Source: Durusdinium trenchii (taxonomy: Eukaryota > Sar > Dinophyceae > Suessiales > Symbiodiniaceae). From it: a DNA stretch of 64,000 bases. Positions 33,544 through 43,084 of this stretch are shown here, piece by piece; positions within the stretch are counted from its first letter, which is position 1; every line of letters starts with the position of its first letter. The position numbers were made by a program, and so were the translations under genes. The notes beneath the pieces were generated by a model. That model was not told the DNA's origin, made no database searches, and saw only the letters and a program-made list of their open reading frames with translations. Location: the NCBI GenBank assembly GCA_963970005.1, contig CAXAMN010025339.1:457387-521386 (forward strand). The letters are read 5' to 3'.

Positions 33544-33695
33544 GGCCAGTTCAACAATTGAGACGGCGCATGATGTTTTTCACACCATCAACCCACTGTC
33601 AGTGGTAGCTGAGGGAGAGAGTTTGGGTGGTAGCTGAGCGAGAGAGTTTGGGAACCCCATTCATTTTGGGAACCCCAATGCAAGGAAAACTCTTT
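33544..33695 (-). repeat. Right terminal inverted repeat of the giant transposon
   Basis: Reverse complement of the left TIR over about 152 bp, including both internal direct repeats. Differences are a few substitutions (for example CCACCC in place of CCGCCC) and small indels. It ends CTCTTT directly before AATA. Confidence 0.93.
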
Positions 33696-33699
33696 AATA
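33696..33699. repeat. Target-site duplication AATA, right copy
   Basis: Right-hand partner of 11702-11705. The copia reading frame resumes here as AGC GTG ATC. Confidence 0.88.
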
Positions 33700-34365
33700 G
33701 CGTGATCCCTCTCACGACCCAGGAGGCATCTCAGGTCTTCAAAGACCCAATCCTCAAGAAGAGGATTCTGCGGTCAAGAGCCGCGTACAGAGACAAGGCA
33801 AAGGGACAAGGCCCGCTCAAGGCCAAGACACGGGTCGTCGCCTTGGGTCATCTCGACGTTGTATGCGATCTTCATCGCAGGCCACAACAACATGTTTCTT
33901 GATGGCCATGACAAATGGCAGCTATGGTGTGGTGACATCAAAACCGCATTCCTGCAGGGGACGCCAGATCCTCGTCGTCTTCCGCTGTACATGCTTCCAC
34001 CTCAAGATGGGGTAACCAAGCTTGCAGGAACATTTCGTTCACCGCTCTACAAGATTGTTGGAAACATCTATGGCCTTGCAAGCGCCCCCAGGACATGGTC
34101 GTTGCATGTTGTCAAGGAGCTCACCACAAAAGCCGGATTCCGCCAGCGTTCGCTGGACAAGATTTTGTTTTATTTGTGGGAGCGCCTGCCCGGAGATGAG
34201 CATGAGTCGTTGGCAGCAGTTTTGGTTGCATATGTTGACGACTTCCTCCTCACCCACAATGAGCGTTGGGACAGGTCCAAGCTCACCCGACTTTTCCAGT
34301 GGGGAAGTCAAGATGCCCTCACGGAACAACAGAGCCTGGTGTTCAAAGGAAAAGAAGTCAGCTGA
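33699..34365 (+). CDS. copia reverse transcriptase
   Basis: Continues the copia frame after the insertion: SVIPLTTQEASQVFKDP, the usual lead-in of a copia reverse transcriptase. A frameshift near 33855 leads into the frame of 33859. There GDIKTAFLQG (about 33932-33961) carries the first catalytic Asp, and YVDDFLL (34231-34251) carries the catalytic Asp pair. It ends at TGA 34363-34365 through another frameshift. The product copies element RNA into cDNA. Confidence 0.92.
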
Positions 34366-35192
34366 AACGCCAAGGTGAGGTTTGCTACTTGGCCCTGACC
34401 CAGTCCAAGTTCATCGCTGGCATGAAAGTTGGCAATGTCGCATGCAAGAAGCGACTGGGTCAGGTGATCCAACCGGAAGACACGCCGGAGTTTCGCTCCG
34501 TTGCAGGATGTCTGCAGTGGCTTGCAGGTCAATGTCGACCTGAGGTGGCATCAACAGTTTCGTTGTGCAGCCGCGGAACAAAGTCCACCTACAAGGACTT
34601 GCAATGCCTGTATGATGCAGTACAGTTGCTCCATGCCTCACCAAACAACGGCATCAACATGTGGCCAGTTCCAGTCCACCAGCATAGTTTGCTGGTCAGC
34701 TTCTCTGACAGCTCATGGGCCAACGCTGAAGGCTCAGCTAGCCAGCATGGCAACTTGGTCCTCATCGCCGATCCCAAGATCACCGACACCACAGGGACGG
34801 GATTGCTGATAGATTGGAAGTCAAGCCGCAGCTGCCGAGTTTGCAGGAGCACCCTTTTGGCAGAAGCAAGTGCATGTGACACTGGAATTGATCGAGCCGC
34901 TTTCCTTTCATTCCTGCTGTCCGAGATGATTTTCTGCTGCCCTTCGTTCAAGCTGACCCGGACACTTCGCATCATCGGTGTCACAGACTGCAGATCGTTG
35001 TACGACGTCTTGGTCAGCGAGAATCCTCGCGCGGAGGACAAAAGGACCATAGTGGTCATCAGAGCAATCCAGCAATACCTGCAAAGGCCTGACGTTCACT
35101 GGGTTCCGACCCGCCTCCAATGGGCAGACAGCTTGACAAAGTTGAGTGACAAGCTGGTCACCACTTTCATGCACTGGCTTGAAAAGCCATGA
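34366..35192 (+). CDS. copia RNase H and polyprotein C-terminus
   Basis: A different frame from about 34366 to TGA 35190-35192. It includes the copia connector (GEVCYLALTQSKFIAGM, then FRSVAGCLQWLAGQCRPE) and RNase H motifs: FSDSSWAN (Asp), LLAEASA (Glu), VTDCRSLYD (Asp) and, at the end, QWADSLTK. These are the conserved acidic residues of the RNase H that removes template RNA. The 3' LTR begins 63 bp downstream, with a weak purine tract (GAGGGAGACGG near 35203) in between. Confidence 0.9.
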
Positions 35193-35255
35193 ATCCAGTT
35201 GAGGGAGACGGTTCCGCAGACACATCAAGCTCAACAGAATATCATGAGTCATGAG

Positions 35256-35422
35256 TGTGAAGTTTGAGCATGACATGTCAAGGAACCGCATGCACATGAG
35301 CTGATGTGTCCGCCGCCATTTCCCGTTCAGGTGCGCACTGAGCCTCGTTCGCTTTTTGTGAAAAGGCGCCGTCCTTTCACACCCCCATGTGACACGACAC
35401 CCCGTCGCACGTGTTGTGTTCA
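35256..35422 (+). repeat. 3' LTR of the copia element
   Basis: Identical over 167 bp to the 5' LTR at 5342-5508. Identical LTRs normally mean a recent insertion of the retrotransposon, which contrasts with its many frameshifts. Confidence 0.92.
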
Positions 35423-35935
35423 GACATTTCTCACCCCATAGCCAGAATGATTCGTTTCACCTTGCTCACAGCCTGTGAAGGTATTGCCCTGGTTGCCTCC
35501 ATTGTGCCACTGGACTTGCAGCCGAACTGGCCGCCACGGCCACACGGCAAGCACTGCACCCGACCCATCAACAGAAACTGCCATTTGCCGCGGTCTTTGC
35601 CTTGTTTTGATGATGGAGACTGTGGGGGGCCAGACTCCAAAGCTTCAGGTGACAATGCGCTTCTGGCACCTAAGTACTGGCAGGCCTGGTTGATTTAACA
35701 TGATTTATATAACCAGTCTTCCTTGACAGCCACTCTTGTTCGCACAACACTCCTCCGGGAGTATGAAGTACTGAAGTAATTTGAAGTATAACTATTTGAG
35801 TAGGTTCTTGCGCTTTTAAATTTTAGCTTTAAGCCAATCATGGCGTGCGAGAAGTCAAGCTTCAAACAATGCTCATGAAGCCGCCAGAATTGAAAAGACC
35901 TAGGCCTTGATACAATATATCCGGTTTGCCGATAA

Positions 35936-36170
35936 TTGCTGGATTTGACATGGGAGTTCGTCACTGCCCTGAAGGTTTGCCAGCATGGTCAGCTTTTGGT
36001 GATGCAGCCAGTCTCTGCGGCCGGAAAGGAAGATGGAGAAGCCATTGCGTTGGTGGCCTTGGCCTGGAATCAGCAGCTTGGCCCCAACTTGCGCCAACCA
36101 CCGGGAGTCTTCCCCAAACTGAACCGGAACGACCCAGCCCCCGCGGATCTTATATTCTTCGTCAGGTGGG
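35936..36170 (+). CDS. Possible exon, unknown protein
   Basis: An open stretch with coding-like composition (SAAGKEDGEAIALVALAWNQ, then NRNDPAPADLIFFVR) ends at CAG before GTGGGG at about 36165, a good GT donor. A minus-strand frame of 141 codons overlaps it and cannot be fully excluded. It lies about 0.5 kb right of the copia 3' LTR, so the retrotransposon may sit in an intron of this gene. Between 36.2 and 37.6 kb I see only AT-rich low-complexity DNA and weak exon fragments. Confidence 0.3.
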
Positions 36171-37513
36171 GAGATGCTGACTCTTCCCTGCGCCTGCGCT
36201 ATGCAGCACCCACTCGTCTTACTCTCCGGCGTTCCTTGGCAGTGCATTTCCACTGGTGTTGGTGGCGCATTTTCAGTTTTGTTTTTGAGGATGCTCTGAC
36301 ACTGATCATCAGCAGTCAATTCCAAGTGGATGTCTCACCTATTTCGATCACAGGACATCAGTTATGTTTTGAAGGAAAATTCCGTCCTTCAGCCTTCAAC
36401 CAAGGTACAGCTAATTCAGAGCCATCCTCATGCAGCGACGCTCGAGCTGCAATAGCCTTGCTTGGCTTAGCTTCAGTGTGCACAGCACCGGATTGGCGGA
36501 AGCACAAAAAATCGGGAAATGGTGCAGGTGTGAAGCTTTATAGTGATAGTGTATATCTATATAGATAGAACTGATAGAGTGACAATAGACTTGAACCAAT
36601 AGGCCTCCGTGACGTGCATTTTGGATGCAAATGGTTTTTTGTCCATGCTGCATGCACAATATGAATTCGCAACATATTCCAATCTAGAAGTCAACTGCAG
36701 TGCTGCAGTGCAATTCGCTCTTTCACGATACTTTTTCAACCTCTGAAGAAGAATGATATAGGTTTCAAATATATATAAGTCTTTGAAACCTATTTGCATC
36801 CTTGATCCCAGCCTTAGCCCCCTTCATTGATTCATGGCTCTCTCATTTGGTTTTGCAACAAAGCGCATGCGTGCACTTGGGCACCACATGCAATTGCTGC
36901 GTTCGCCCAGTTCCCTCATGCATCAATGAATCAGTGATATCGTTCATAAGGCTGGAGCATGCAGCATACTCCTTCTTGTGTTAGAGATCGTGCCCTGCCT
37001 GCTCAGCTTGGCTTCAGCAGCAGCTGCTAATGGGATCTGGAACAGCTCGCCCATATTGGTTTGTCACAACAAGCTGTCCGACAGGCTCTCACAATGGTTT
37101 GTAGCAACAAAATGCCAGCTTTACTAAACCGCTTTGTTGACTTCAACACGCGTCATGCGTCAATGGCTTTTGGTCAGCAAGTGCAAGCTTCAGCATACGC
37201 GGTCGGACTTTGTGTCATCCTTTCAAGAGTGCATTCATGCACAAAAGCTCATGTGGGCTCGTGATTCATATATACATGTCCCCAATATTCCCCAATATCA
37301 CATCGCTTAGCACAGCCGCCAGGTGGTTTAACAAGCTGGACTATTATAGATGCATCTATATGCAGTATACATTCATCATCATTCATCTTTAAAAACTGTT
37401 AGATAGGGTAGGTGTGAATATATATATATATATATGCATACAAGTACATGTAGATGACCACCACACGGGCACACTGGTGTGTTTCCGCAAAAATCTAGGA
37501 ACCAAATCATTAA

Positions 37514-37561
37514 GGCTCAGGCTTCTTCAAGGCGGGTAGATTCCTTGAAGGAGCCTGAGCC
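37514..37561. repeat. Near-perfect hairpin
   Basis: 19-base arms GGCTCAGGCTTCTTCAAGG (37514-37532) and 37543-37561 pair with one mismatch around a 10-base loop. It could be a foldback remnant or a small structured RNA. No promoter or terminator signal is evident. Confidence 0.8.
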
Positions 37562-37677
37562 CTAGCCTGCGTCCAAGATACCAGTAGCTAATTAGTAGTG
37601 ACCCCTTACTTTGTGCTTACTCAAGCCCATTAGCGGCCTACCCCCCCTTAAAAACACATACATTCTTTTTGTGCCTG

Positions 37678-39128
37678 AGGACGCCAGTCCTCGAGAGGAG
37701 TGCTTTGAGCTAAAGCTGGAGATGATGCCCTTAACTTGGCGCCTGATGCAAGGCCGGAGCGAAAGCATGGAGACGAACTGGGAGACGAACTGACAACATT
37801 CTTGCCAAAAGCATCATGCCTGGAGAGAAGCTCAACGTCGCGACCCCATCGAGCACGTACCGTAATTGCAAGGATAAGCCTAGTCTTGTTTGTGCCACAT
37901 TGTGCCGGCTGCTGGCTCGCCAGCCTGAACTTTAACTTAGGCAGCCAGCTTCAAGCTTGAAGCGGTTTCCCGTTTTTGTCTTCTCATGTTTTCTCATGTT
38001 TTCTCTATGTTTTTGGTGTTTCAAGAGCGTTGGGCGAGGCCTGGCACTACTGCTGTTTGCGGGAGCAGCTGCTGTTATAACCGTCTCTGGAGCTGCAGCA
38101 GTTCTCTTGGGCCTTGCGGTTTTGCTGGGCGTCGTGGCAAGCTGCTTGGAAGGTACTCGTGGGTGGGGAACCCTTGTTGAATCTTGTTCACCTGAATGGT
38201 GTTGGACGCGGATTAAGTTCGAATGACAAGAACGTTGGATTGATCCATACTACTATAGCGAAAAGTTATTATAATGATTATATATATATATGATATTGTA
38301 ACGTGCCTAGCGGCGATCACGATTTGTTCATCAATACTTGGCCATACTTGCTCGTTGGCCCTGCGGCCCTGCCATTTCCCACGATTTATATAGATACCAG
38401 AGAACGCACAAAACATGCCGCTTCGAGAAGCGATGGGTGAAGGTAGCACGTGCTGCCCTACTTGACCTGAGCTTGATATGTGCACCTTGAGTGCTGGTGG
38501 AGTAGATTTCATTCATAGAAGATGCCCAAGCAGCACACACTAAATAATACTGGTAGAACTCGTGCTATTTCGAGGTGAGATGATTGAACAACTCCTGCCA
38601 GCAACGCTGAATCACACTTTCTATGAAACATGTAGGTTTTGCAAGGGGTTCCTTTCCCTAAGTCTACCTCAGCTCTAATTTGGTGCGTTGTGTTTTTGAA
38701 GGCTGTGCACCAGTCAATTGCTGCCGCCTCCCAGTGGCCACTTTGCCTTGGTTGCTTTGCACCACTGCTTTGGCATCAACTGCTCCACTTTGCCCAGAGG
38801 CTCGCGGGAACCTGCTCATCACTCGGGTGTTACATGCATCTCCTCAGTTGGGTGACTTTACCAATCAAAAAAACAGTTTGCGATGTATGCAGTGTCACTT
38901 ACAAAATTTGAATGGCCCTGCAGGCAACTTCAAGCTTTGTGTGGCTGCCCCTTGCAGGAGGAGGAATGGGCCACTCGAATGCAACCGGCCACGGTTTTGG
39001 GTCCAACAAAGACAGGTGTGAGATCGGTTGAACTCAGATGCCGTGACCCTTGAGACCGCTTCGCAGGTTTGATTGGCAGCATCGCTGTTTTCACAAGTCG
39101 CTTGGCAGAGCCTTCACAGAGTGAATAA
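37678..39128 (+). CDS. Unrecognised gene with a transmembrane exon
   Basis: Exon pieces on the + strand: about 37678-37800; a strongly hydrophobic exon about 38027-38152 (LALLLFAGAAAVITVSGAAA and on to VVASCLEG, one or two membrane spans); about 38802-38860 (ARGNLLITRVLHASPQLG); 38958-39015 (EEEWATRMQPATVLGPTKT); and 39067-39128 (LIGSIAVFTSRLAEPSQSE, then TAA). The last intron, 39016-39066, is GT-AG and splits a Gly codon cleanly, which supports the C-terminus. The start is not located. It is probably a small membrane protein of unknown family. Confidence 0.45.
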
Positions 39129-39189
39129 CAATATTGGTTGCCAACAGAAGCCTGAGATGGAGGCAACCTGTGTTGTTGGAACGCAGACC

Positions 39190-40100
39190 TGAAAGGCGGA
39201 GGAGTTAAGGAAGGTTATCCAGCTTGACGTGATGTGACATGGGGGTGGTGCAAAAATAGAAGGAAGCAAGCCTCAATGACCTCCTGCCTGCCCCGCCCTC
39301 CCCTCCCGGGTTTGCTCGCATCCTACGTTGTGCATTTATTAATATAGTTTGGGGATCTCCCTGCAGCGCTTGGCATTTGCCTGATGTGTTCATGTGCCTT
39401 CCAGAGCACGTCCAGAATTACGTACTTATATAATATATACATTACCTGGAAGTTCTACACTTCCGTGGGCATCGATTCAGTATGTCATGGCACTTAAGAG
39501 GACATGGCCGACAGGATGCTTTATTGGGAGGACAGATTGAGCACAAAAAGTTGCTGACAAGGCCACATGTTCGAGTCTGACTGCTTCGGCTTCTTCTTGG
39601 CCCATGTCACATCCACCTTAACTGGCCTGGGGCTCGGGAGGCTTCAGGATTTCTAACCCAAGGCAGCGATTTTGTGTGGCTTGCTCGTGCCTATTCTGTT
39701 TGACGCATATTGGCACGAGGTGTGGTTTGTACGATGCTGGTGCTCCTAGAGATGGGCATGCGAGCATCGGAGGCGTGTCACTTCACATTGTGCAAGTCAA
39801 GGCCGAATCCGCGTGTGAAGGACATGCACATTTGTTCCCATTTTGGTCAGGATTCTGGAGTGGTTCAGGCAGCATGGTGGGATTTGGCCTCAGTGCCGCC
39901 CGAGCATCTTGTGCACCTTGGTTTATTTTACATGAAGACCTCCGGAAGCCCAAGCCCGAGACAAATGCAAATTCCACAGCCTCCTTGCTGTGGATGTTGA
40001 ATGATGAATGATGTGAACATATATATATATATATCTTTGGATGTGTTTTATATAAATTACACCAGCATAGACCCAGATAGCTAGGCAGAATCCCACGACC
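39190..40100. other. No supportable gene; possible exon fragments
   Basis: Two overlapping + frames near 39680-40000 compete with each other and with a minus frame, and none has a motif. A TA microsatellite lies at about 40020-40034. Confidence 0.35.
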
Positions 40101-40156
40101 TGTTGACATGGGACTGGCTCGAATAAGATTTACGCAGCCTGCACGGCCAGCTTACG

Positions 40157-40668
40157 GCACCTCCACACCGGCACCCAGCACCAGCACCAGCACCAGCAAC
40201 CTGTCTCCACCACGTGCACAGCCAGCTCACAGCACCAGCACCGGCTCACAGCACCAGCACCAACACCCGGTAACCTGTCTCCACCACGCGCACAGCCAGC
40301 ACCAGCACCGCCACCCGGCACCCGCCACCAGCACCAGCAACGCGCACAGCCAGCTCACAGCACCAGCACCAGCAACCGGCACCAGCACAGCCAGCTCACA
40401 GCACCAGCACCGGCACCCGGCAAGCACCAGCACCAGCAACCTGTCTCCACCACGTGCACAGCCAGCTAACAGCACCAGCACCGGCACCCAGCACCGGCAC
40501 CCAGCACCAGCGCCAGCAACCTGTCTCCACCACGTGCACAGCCAGCACCAGCACCGGCACCCGGCACCAGCACCAGCAACCTGTCTCCACCACGCACAGC
40601 CAGCTCACAGCACCAGCACCGGCGCCCGGCACCCAGCACCAGCACCGGCACCGGCACCAGCAACCTGT
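40157..40668. repeat. C-rich minisatellite of CAGCAC/CGGCAC units
   Basis: About 510 bp of degenerate CAGCAC and CGGCACC repeats. A longer unit, containing CAACCTGTCTCCACCACG followed by TGCACAGCCAGC, recurs about six times (starting near 40197, 40268, 40437, 40518, 40578 and, truncated, 40660). Hexamer structure makes all six frames long and open (Thr/Ser/Pro/Gln/His on one strand, Cys/Trp/Gly/Val on the other), so the long ORFs here are not evidence of a gene. Confidence 0.9.
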
Positions 40669-41399
40669 CTCGAAAGCTCGCACGGGCAACTCATTGTTAT
40701 TTGAAGTAAGAACCCCATAGCTTCGCTATCTGGGGCATAAAAAATACAATATGTGGTTGTGTGTTGTGTTGCTCCACCTCGCAGGATGGCCGGGCAACTT
40801 GGCGGCTTACTTTTTCTCATTGGCCTCTCACTGCACCGCTTGATCCTCGCCTTCTCCTTGCACCCTTTCGCGCAGCCCCTGCGAGCGCCACAGTCGGCCA
40901 AGACGTTGCTTCAGAGGTGGGGAGAGAATTGCTTCAGAGGTGAAAGCTTGACAAGCACGAGGATTGTGGTGTAGGGGTTGCCGTTGCTTGCCTTGAGAAG
41001 GCAGCACAGTCATATATCCTTTGATGCCGAGGCTGGACATCAAAAGTGCGTATCAAAGCAGCGTCCAACATGTCCAGAGACTGCGAACAGTCTCAGCATA
41101 GATGTAGGTTTGCAATTCTGATTTCGTTCTGATATCACTTAGTCTGGTACAGACCTTGACGGAAGGCTCTCCCGAAGATGGAATTGCTCCCGCCACCCCG
41201 TGCCAGCGCGGCACGCAGCGGGGTGCGCCAGGCGGCGCTCGCAAGCATAGGCGCTGAGAATCAGGGCGATAGGTTCCACTCGGGAGGTGGTCTGGTGTTT
41301 TTTTGGGCTAAGGCCAGGTTAAGTCAGTAAAAAGACGGTGATATCATGGGAGATGGCATTGTGTGCGCGGAGATGCTTATTGCTGCCTATTACTGCTTT

Positions 41400-42437
41400 G
41401 CAGATGGGAGGCCAGCTAAGCAGGGACGACTTAGAGCCTGAGGAGGAGGAAGTGGAGATGCAGGAGGCGGGCCATCACAGTCAACCTTCCAAGATGCTGA
41501 CGAGCAGAACGTATCCACTGAATACTGTAGCCGCCCATCCGCTCAGGAGATTGAGATTGCCAACAGCGAAAGCAGCTGCTATGTTGCATTATATTAAGTT
41601 TTTTTAAAAACGGTGCTGTAAGGGCATCAGGTATATACATGGATGTCAAGTGCAATTGACAGGCGATGGTCTTTGTGCAGGTGTCTTGCAGGCCGGGCCC
41701 TATGCACACTGTACATTGTCAAATTGTCAAACTTGTTCGACTGTTGCGTGTTAAATTCACCATAATTCACTAATGTGGACATTTGGCAAGGCAAAGCTGT
41801 TCCAGCCAGACCCGGCAACTGAGGTGTTGCTGGAAGCCTCTGACTGGCCAGCTAGCCATTGTCTGACCCCACATCGCGTGCGGAGCGGTGTGCCTTGTCC
41901 AAGTCGGAGAGGTTGATGCAACTCTTGACACCGTTGCTTCAAATCTCGGTTTAAAACACATGATGTTTTTACTCACGTACTCCTTTGTTCATCATTCTCA
42001 GCCAACTCCTGGTGACTTCTTGGAAGGCACCGCTCATCCATTGGAAGCTGGTGCCCCGCTCCTTGCAAGATGAGGACCGAATTGGGCACTGGTGGTACAG
42101 GTGAGATATGGTGAGATACTGGCACTTGAAACCGCCTTTGAGGTATACTGCATGTTTTTGTGCTCTTCGGTTCTGATGTGAGGAAGGAGCGCATGTCAGC
42201 AACGAGGTGCTTCGGGAACTTGCATCCAGCTCAAGCGCAACGAATTTGCAGAGACAGGATGCACTGGAGCTTATCCCGACGATACAAAATTCCAACCAAG
42301 AAGTCGGATCAAATCAGCAAAAGCTGCAAGATGCTCTCAGCAATGGGGCAGGCATTCAGGCAAGTGGAAGCCAGGCTGGAGAGGGTGAAAGGCCTTCACG
42401 GGCTGGGTCCTATCCTTATGAGGCCCTAGCTCTATAA
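41400..42437 (+). CDS. Possible upstream exons of the coiled-coil/PDZ gene
   Basis: Two disordered, polar coding-like blocks. About 41440-41580 has two plausible frames; the better one contains EQNVSTEYCSRPSAQEIEIA. About 42184-42430 reads SNEVLRELASSSSATNLQRQ, then a Gln/Ser/Gly-rich tail with ERPSRAGSYPYEAL. They share orientation and style with the next gene. The intervening 42.6-43.08 kb is CAA/AAC-rich low-complexity DNA. Confidence 0.35.
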
Positions 42438-43084
42438 TATCAAAGTGTAGCTGTACCACCCGAATCGCTTTCCTTTTTGCATCATGCATTGGAGTCCCAA
42501 AGGAGAGGAATCGTTTTCGTTGTGTAATTAAGTGCAAACGGCCAACCACCGGCCTCTTCCTTGTTCACCTCCACTGTAGCCTCGACCCTGGCTGATATGC
42601 AAAGGCCCAATGCACGAAGCACCGATCATGCGCACAATTCAGGGGAAAATTCGTACGGCGTCAAGAAGGTACGTAGCATGTAATGGCCGCCAGCCGGCGA
42701 GCGACAACGAGAACAACAGCAGTGGCAACAGAAAGAACTCATACCAAAGCACCAAAAGCAAGAGGAGCAGCAACGGCTACCGAAAACAAGAGCTGCACAA
42801 CAGCAGATAACTAACATAACAACATCATACAACATCACCACAGCTGCTTGCTAGCAACTGAGGAACGGTAACTAAAAGCAGCCAAATACAACAAAACGGC
42901 AATATGTATATTTAAATCTATATATACATAGAGTAACAACCAAGCAACAAATATAATAAGAAGAGCAAGAAGAAGAAGAAGATGATGATAAACACCCCAA
43001 GAACAAGAACAGCGTCAACTAATTACTAGACAATAAACAACACCCAACAACCAACAAAGAAACTCGACATCCTCAACTCGTCCA

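Larger units (their letters stand above)
11706..33695 (+). mobile_element. Giant TIR DNA transposon (21,990 bp) carrying a C5 DNA methyltransferase
   Basis: The ends are inverted repeats of about 153 bp, starting AAAGAGTTTTCCTTGCATTG at both termini. AATA flanks it directly on both sides (11702-11705 and 33696-33699). Deleting the element plus one AATA fuses the copia frame as ...WQQF-N-SVIPL..., which proves a simple insertion into a pre-existing retrotransposon. All recognisable genes inside are on the + strand and contain introns. The DUF7869-like gene next to the left end is the best transposase candidate. Cargo includes a cytosine methyltransferase and an ASCH-domain ORF. A 4-bp duplication is known for several superfamilies (for example Ginger, Sola, piggyBac with TTAA, some Academ), but the coding content fits none that I recognise. 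The size recalls Polintons, yet no polymerase B, capsid or retroviral-type integrase is seen. Confidence 0.92.
5342..35422 (+). mobile_element. Ty1/copia LTR retrotransposon, split by a 22-kb DNA transposon
   Basis: Two identical 167-bp LTRs (5342-5508 and 35256-35422, both TG...CA) bound the element. The order is LTR, primer-binding site, gag with zinc knuckle, aspartic protease, methyltransferase-like segment, integrase, reverse transcriptase, RNase H, LTR. Integrase before reverse transcriptase is the Ty1/copia order. Without the inserted element and one 4-bp target duplication it is about 8.09 kb. The coding region changes frame about ten times (near 6140, 8150, 8360, 8735, 9190, 9470, 10735, 10815, 33855 and 34362), so this copy could not make a full polyprotein as read. 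A CATTT occurs at 5337-5341 and at 35425-35429, two bases outside the right LTR; it may be a target duplication, but the offset leaves this unsettled. Confidence 0.93.

Noticed and set aside
11706..33695. Identification of the insert as a Polinton/Maverick
   Set aside because: Size and long TIRs fit, but the duplication is 4 bp rather than 6, and no polymerase B, retroviral-type integrase, packaging ATPase or capsid gene is visible.
40130..40901. Long Cys/Trp/Gly and Thr/Ser/Pro open frames over the minisatellite
   Set aside because: Hexamer repeats keep all frames open, so these are artefacts of the repeat.
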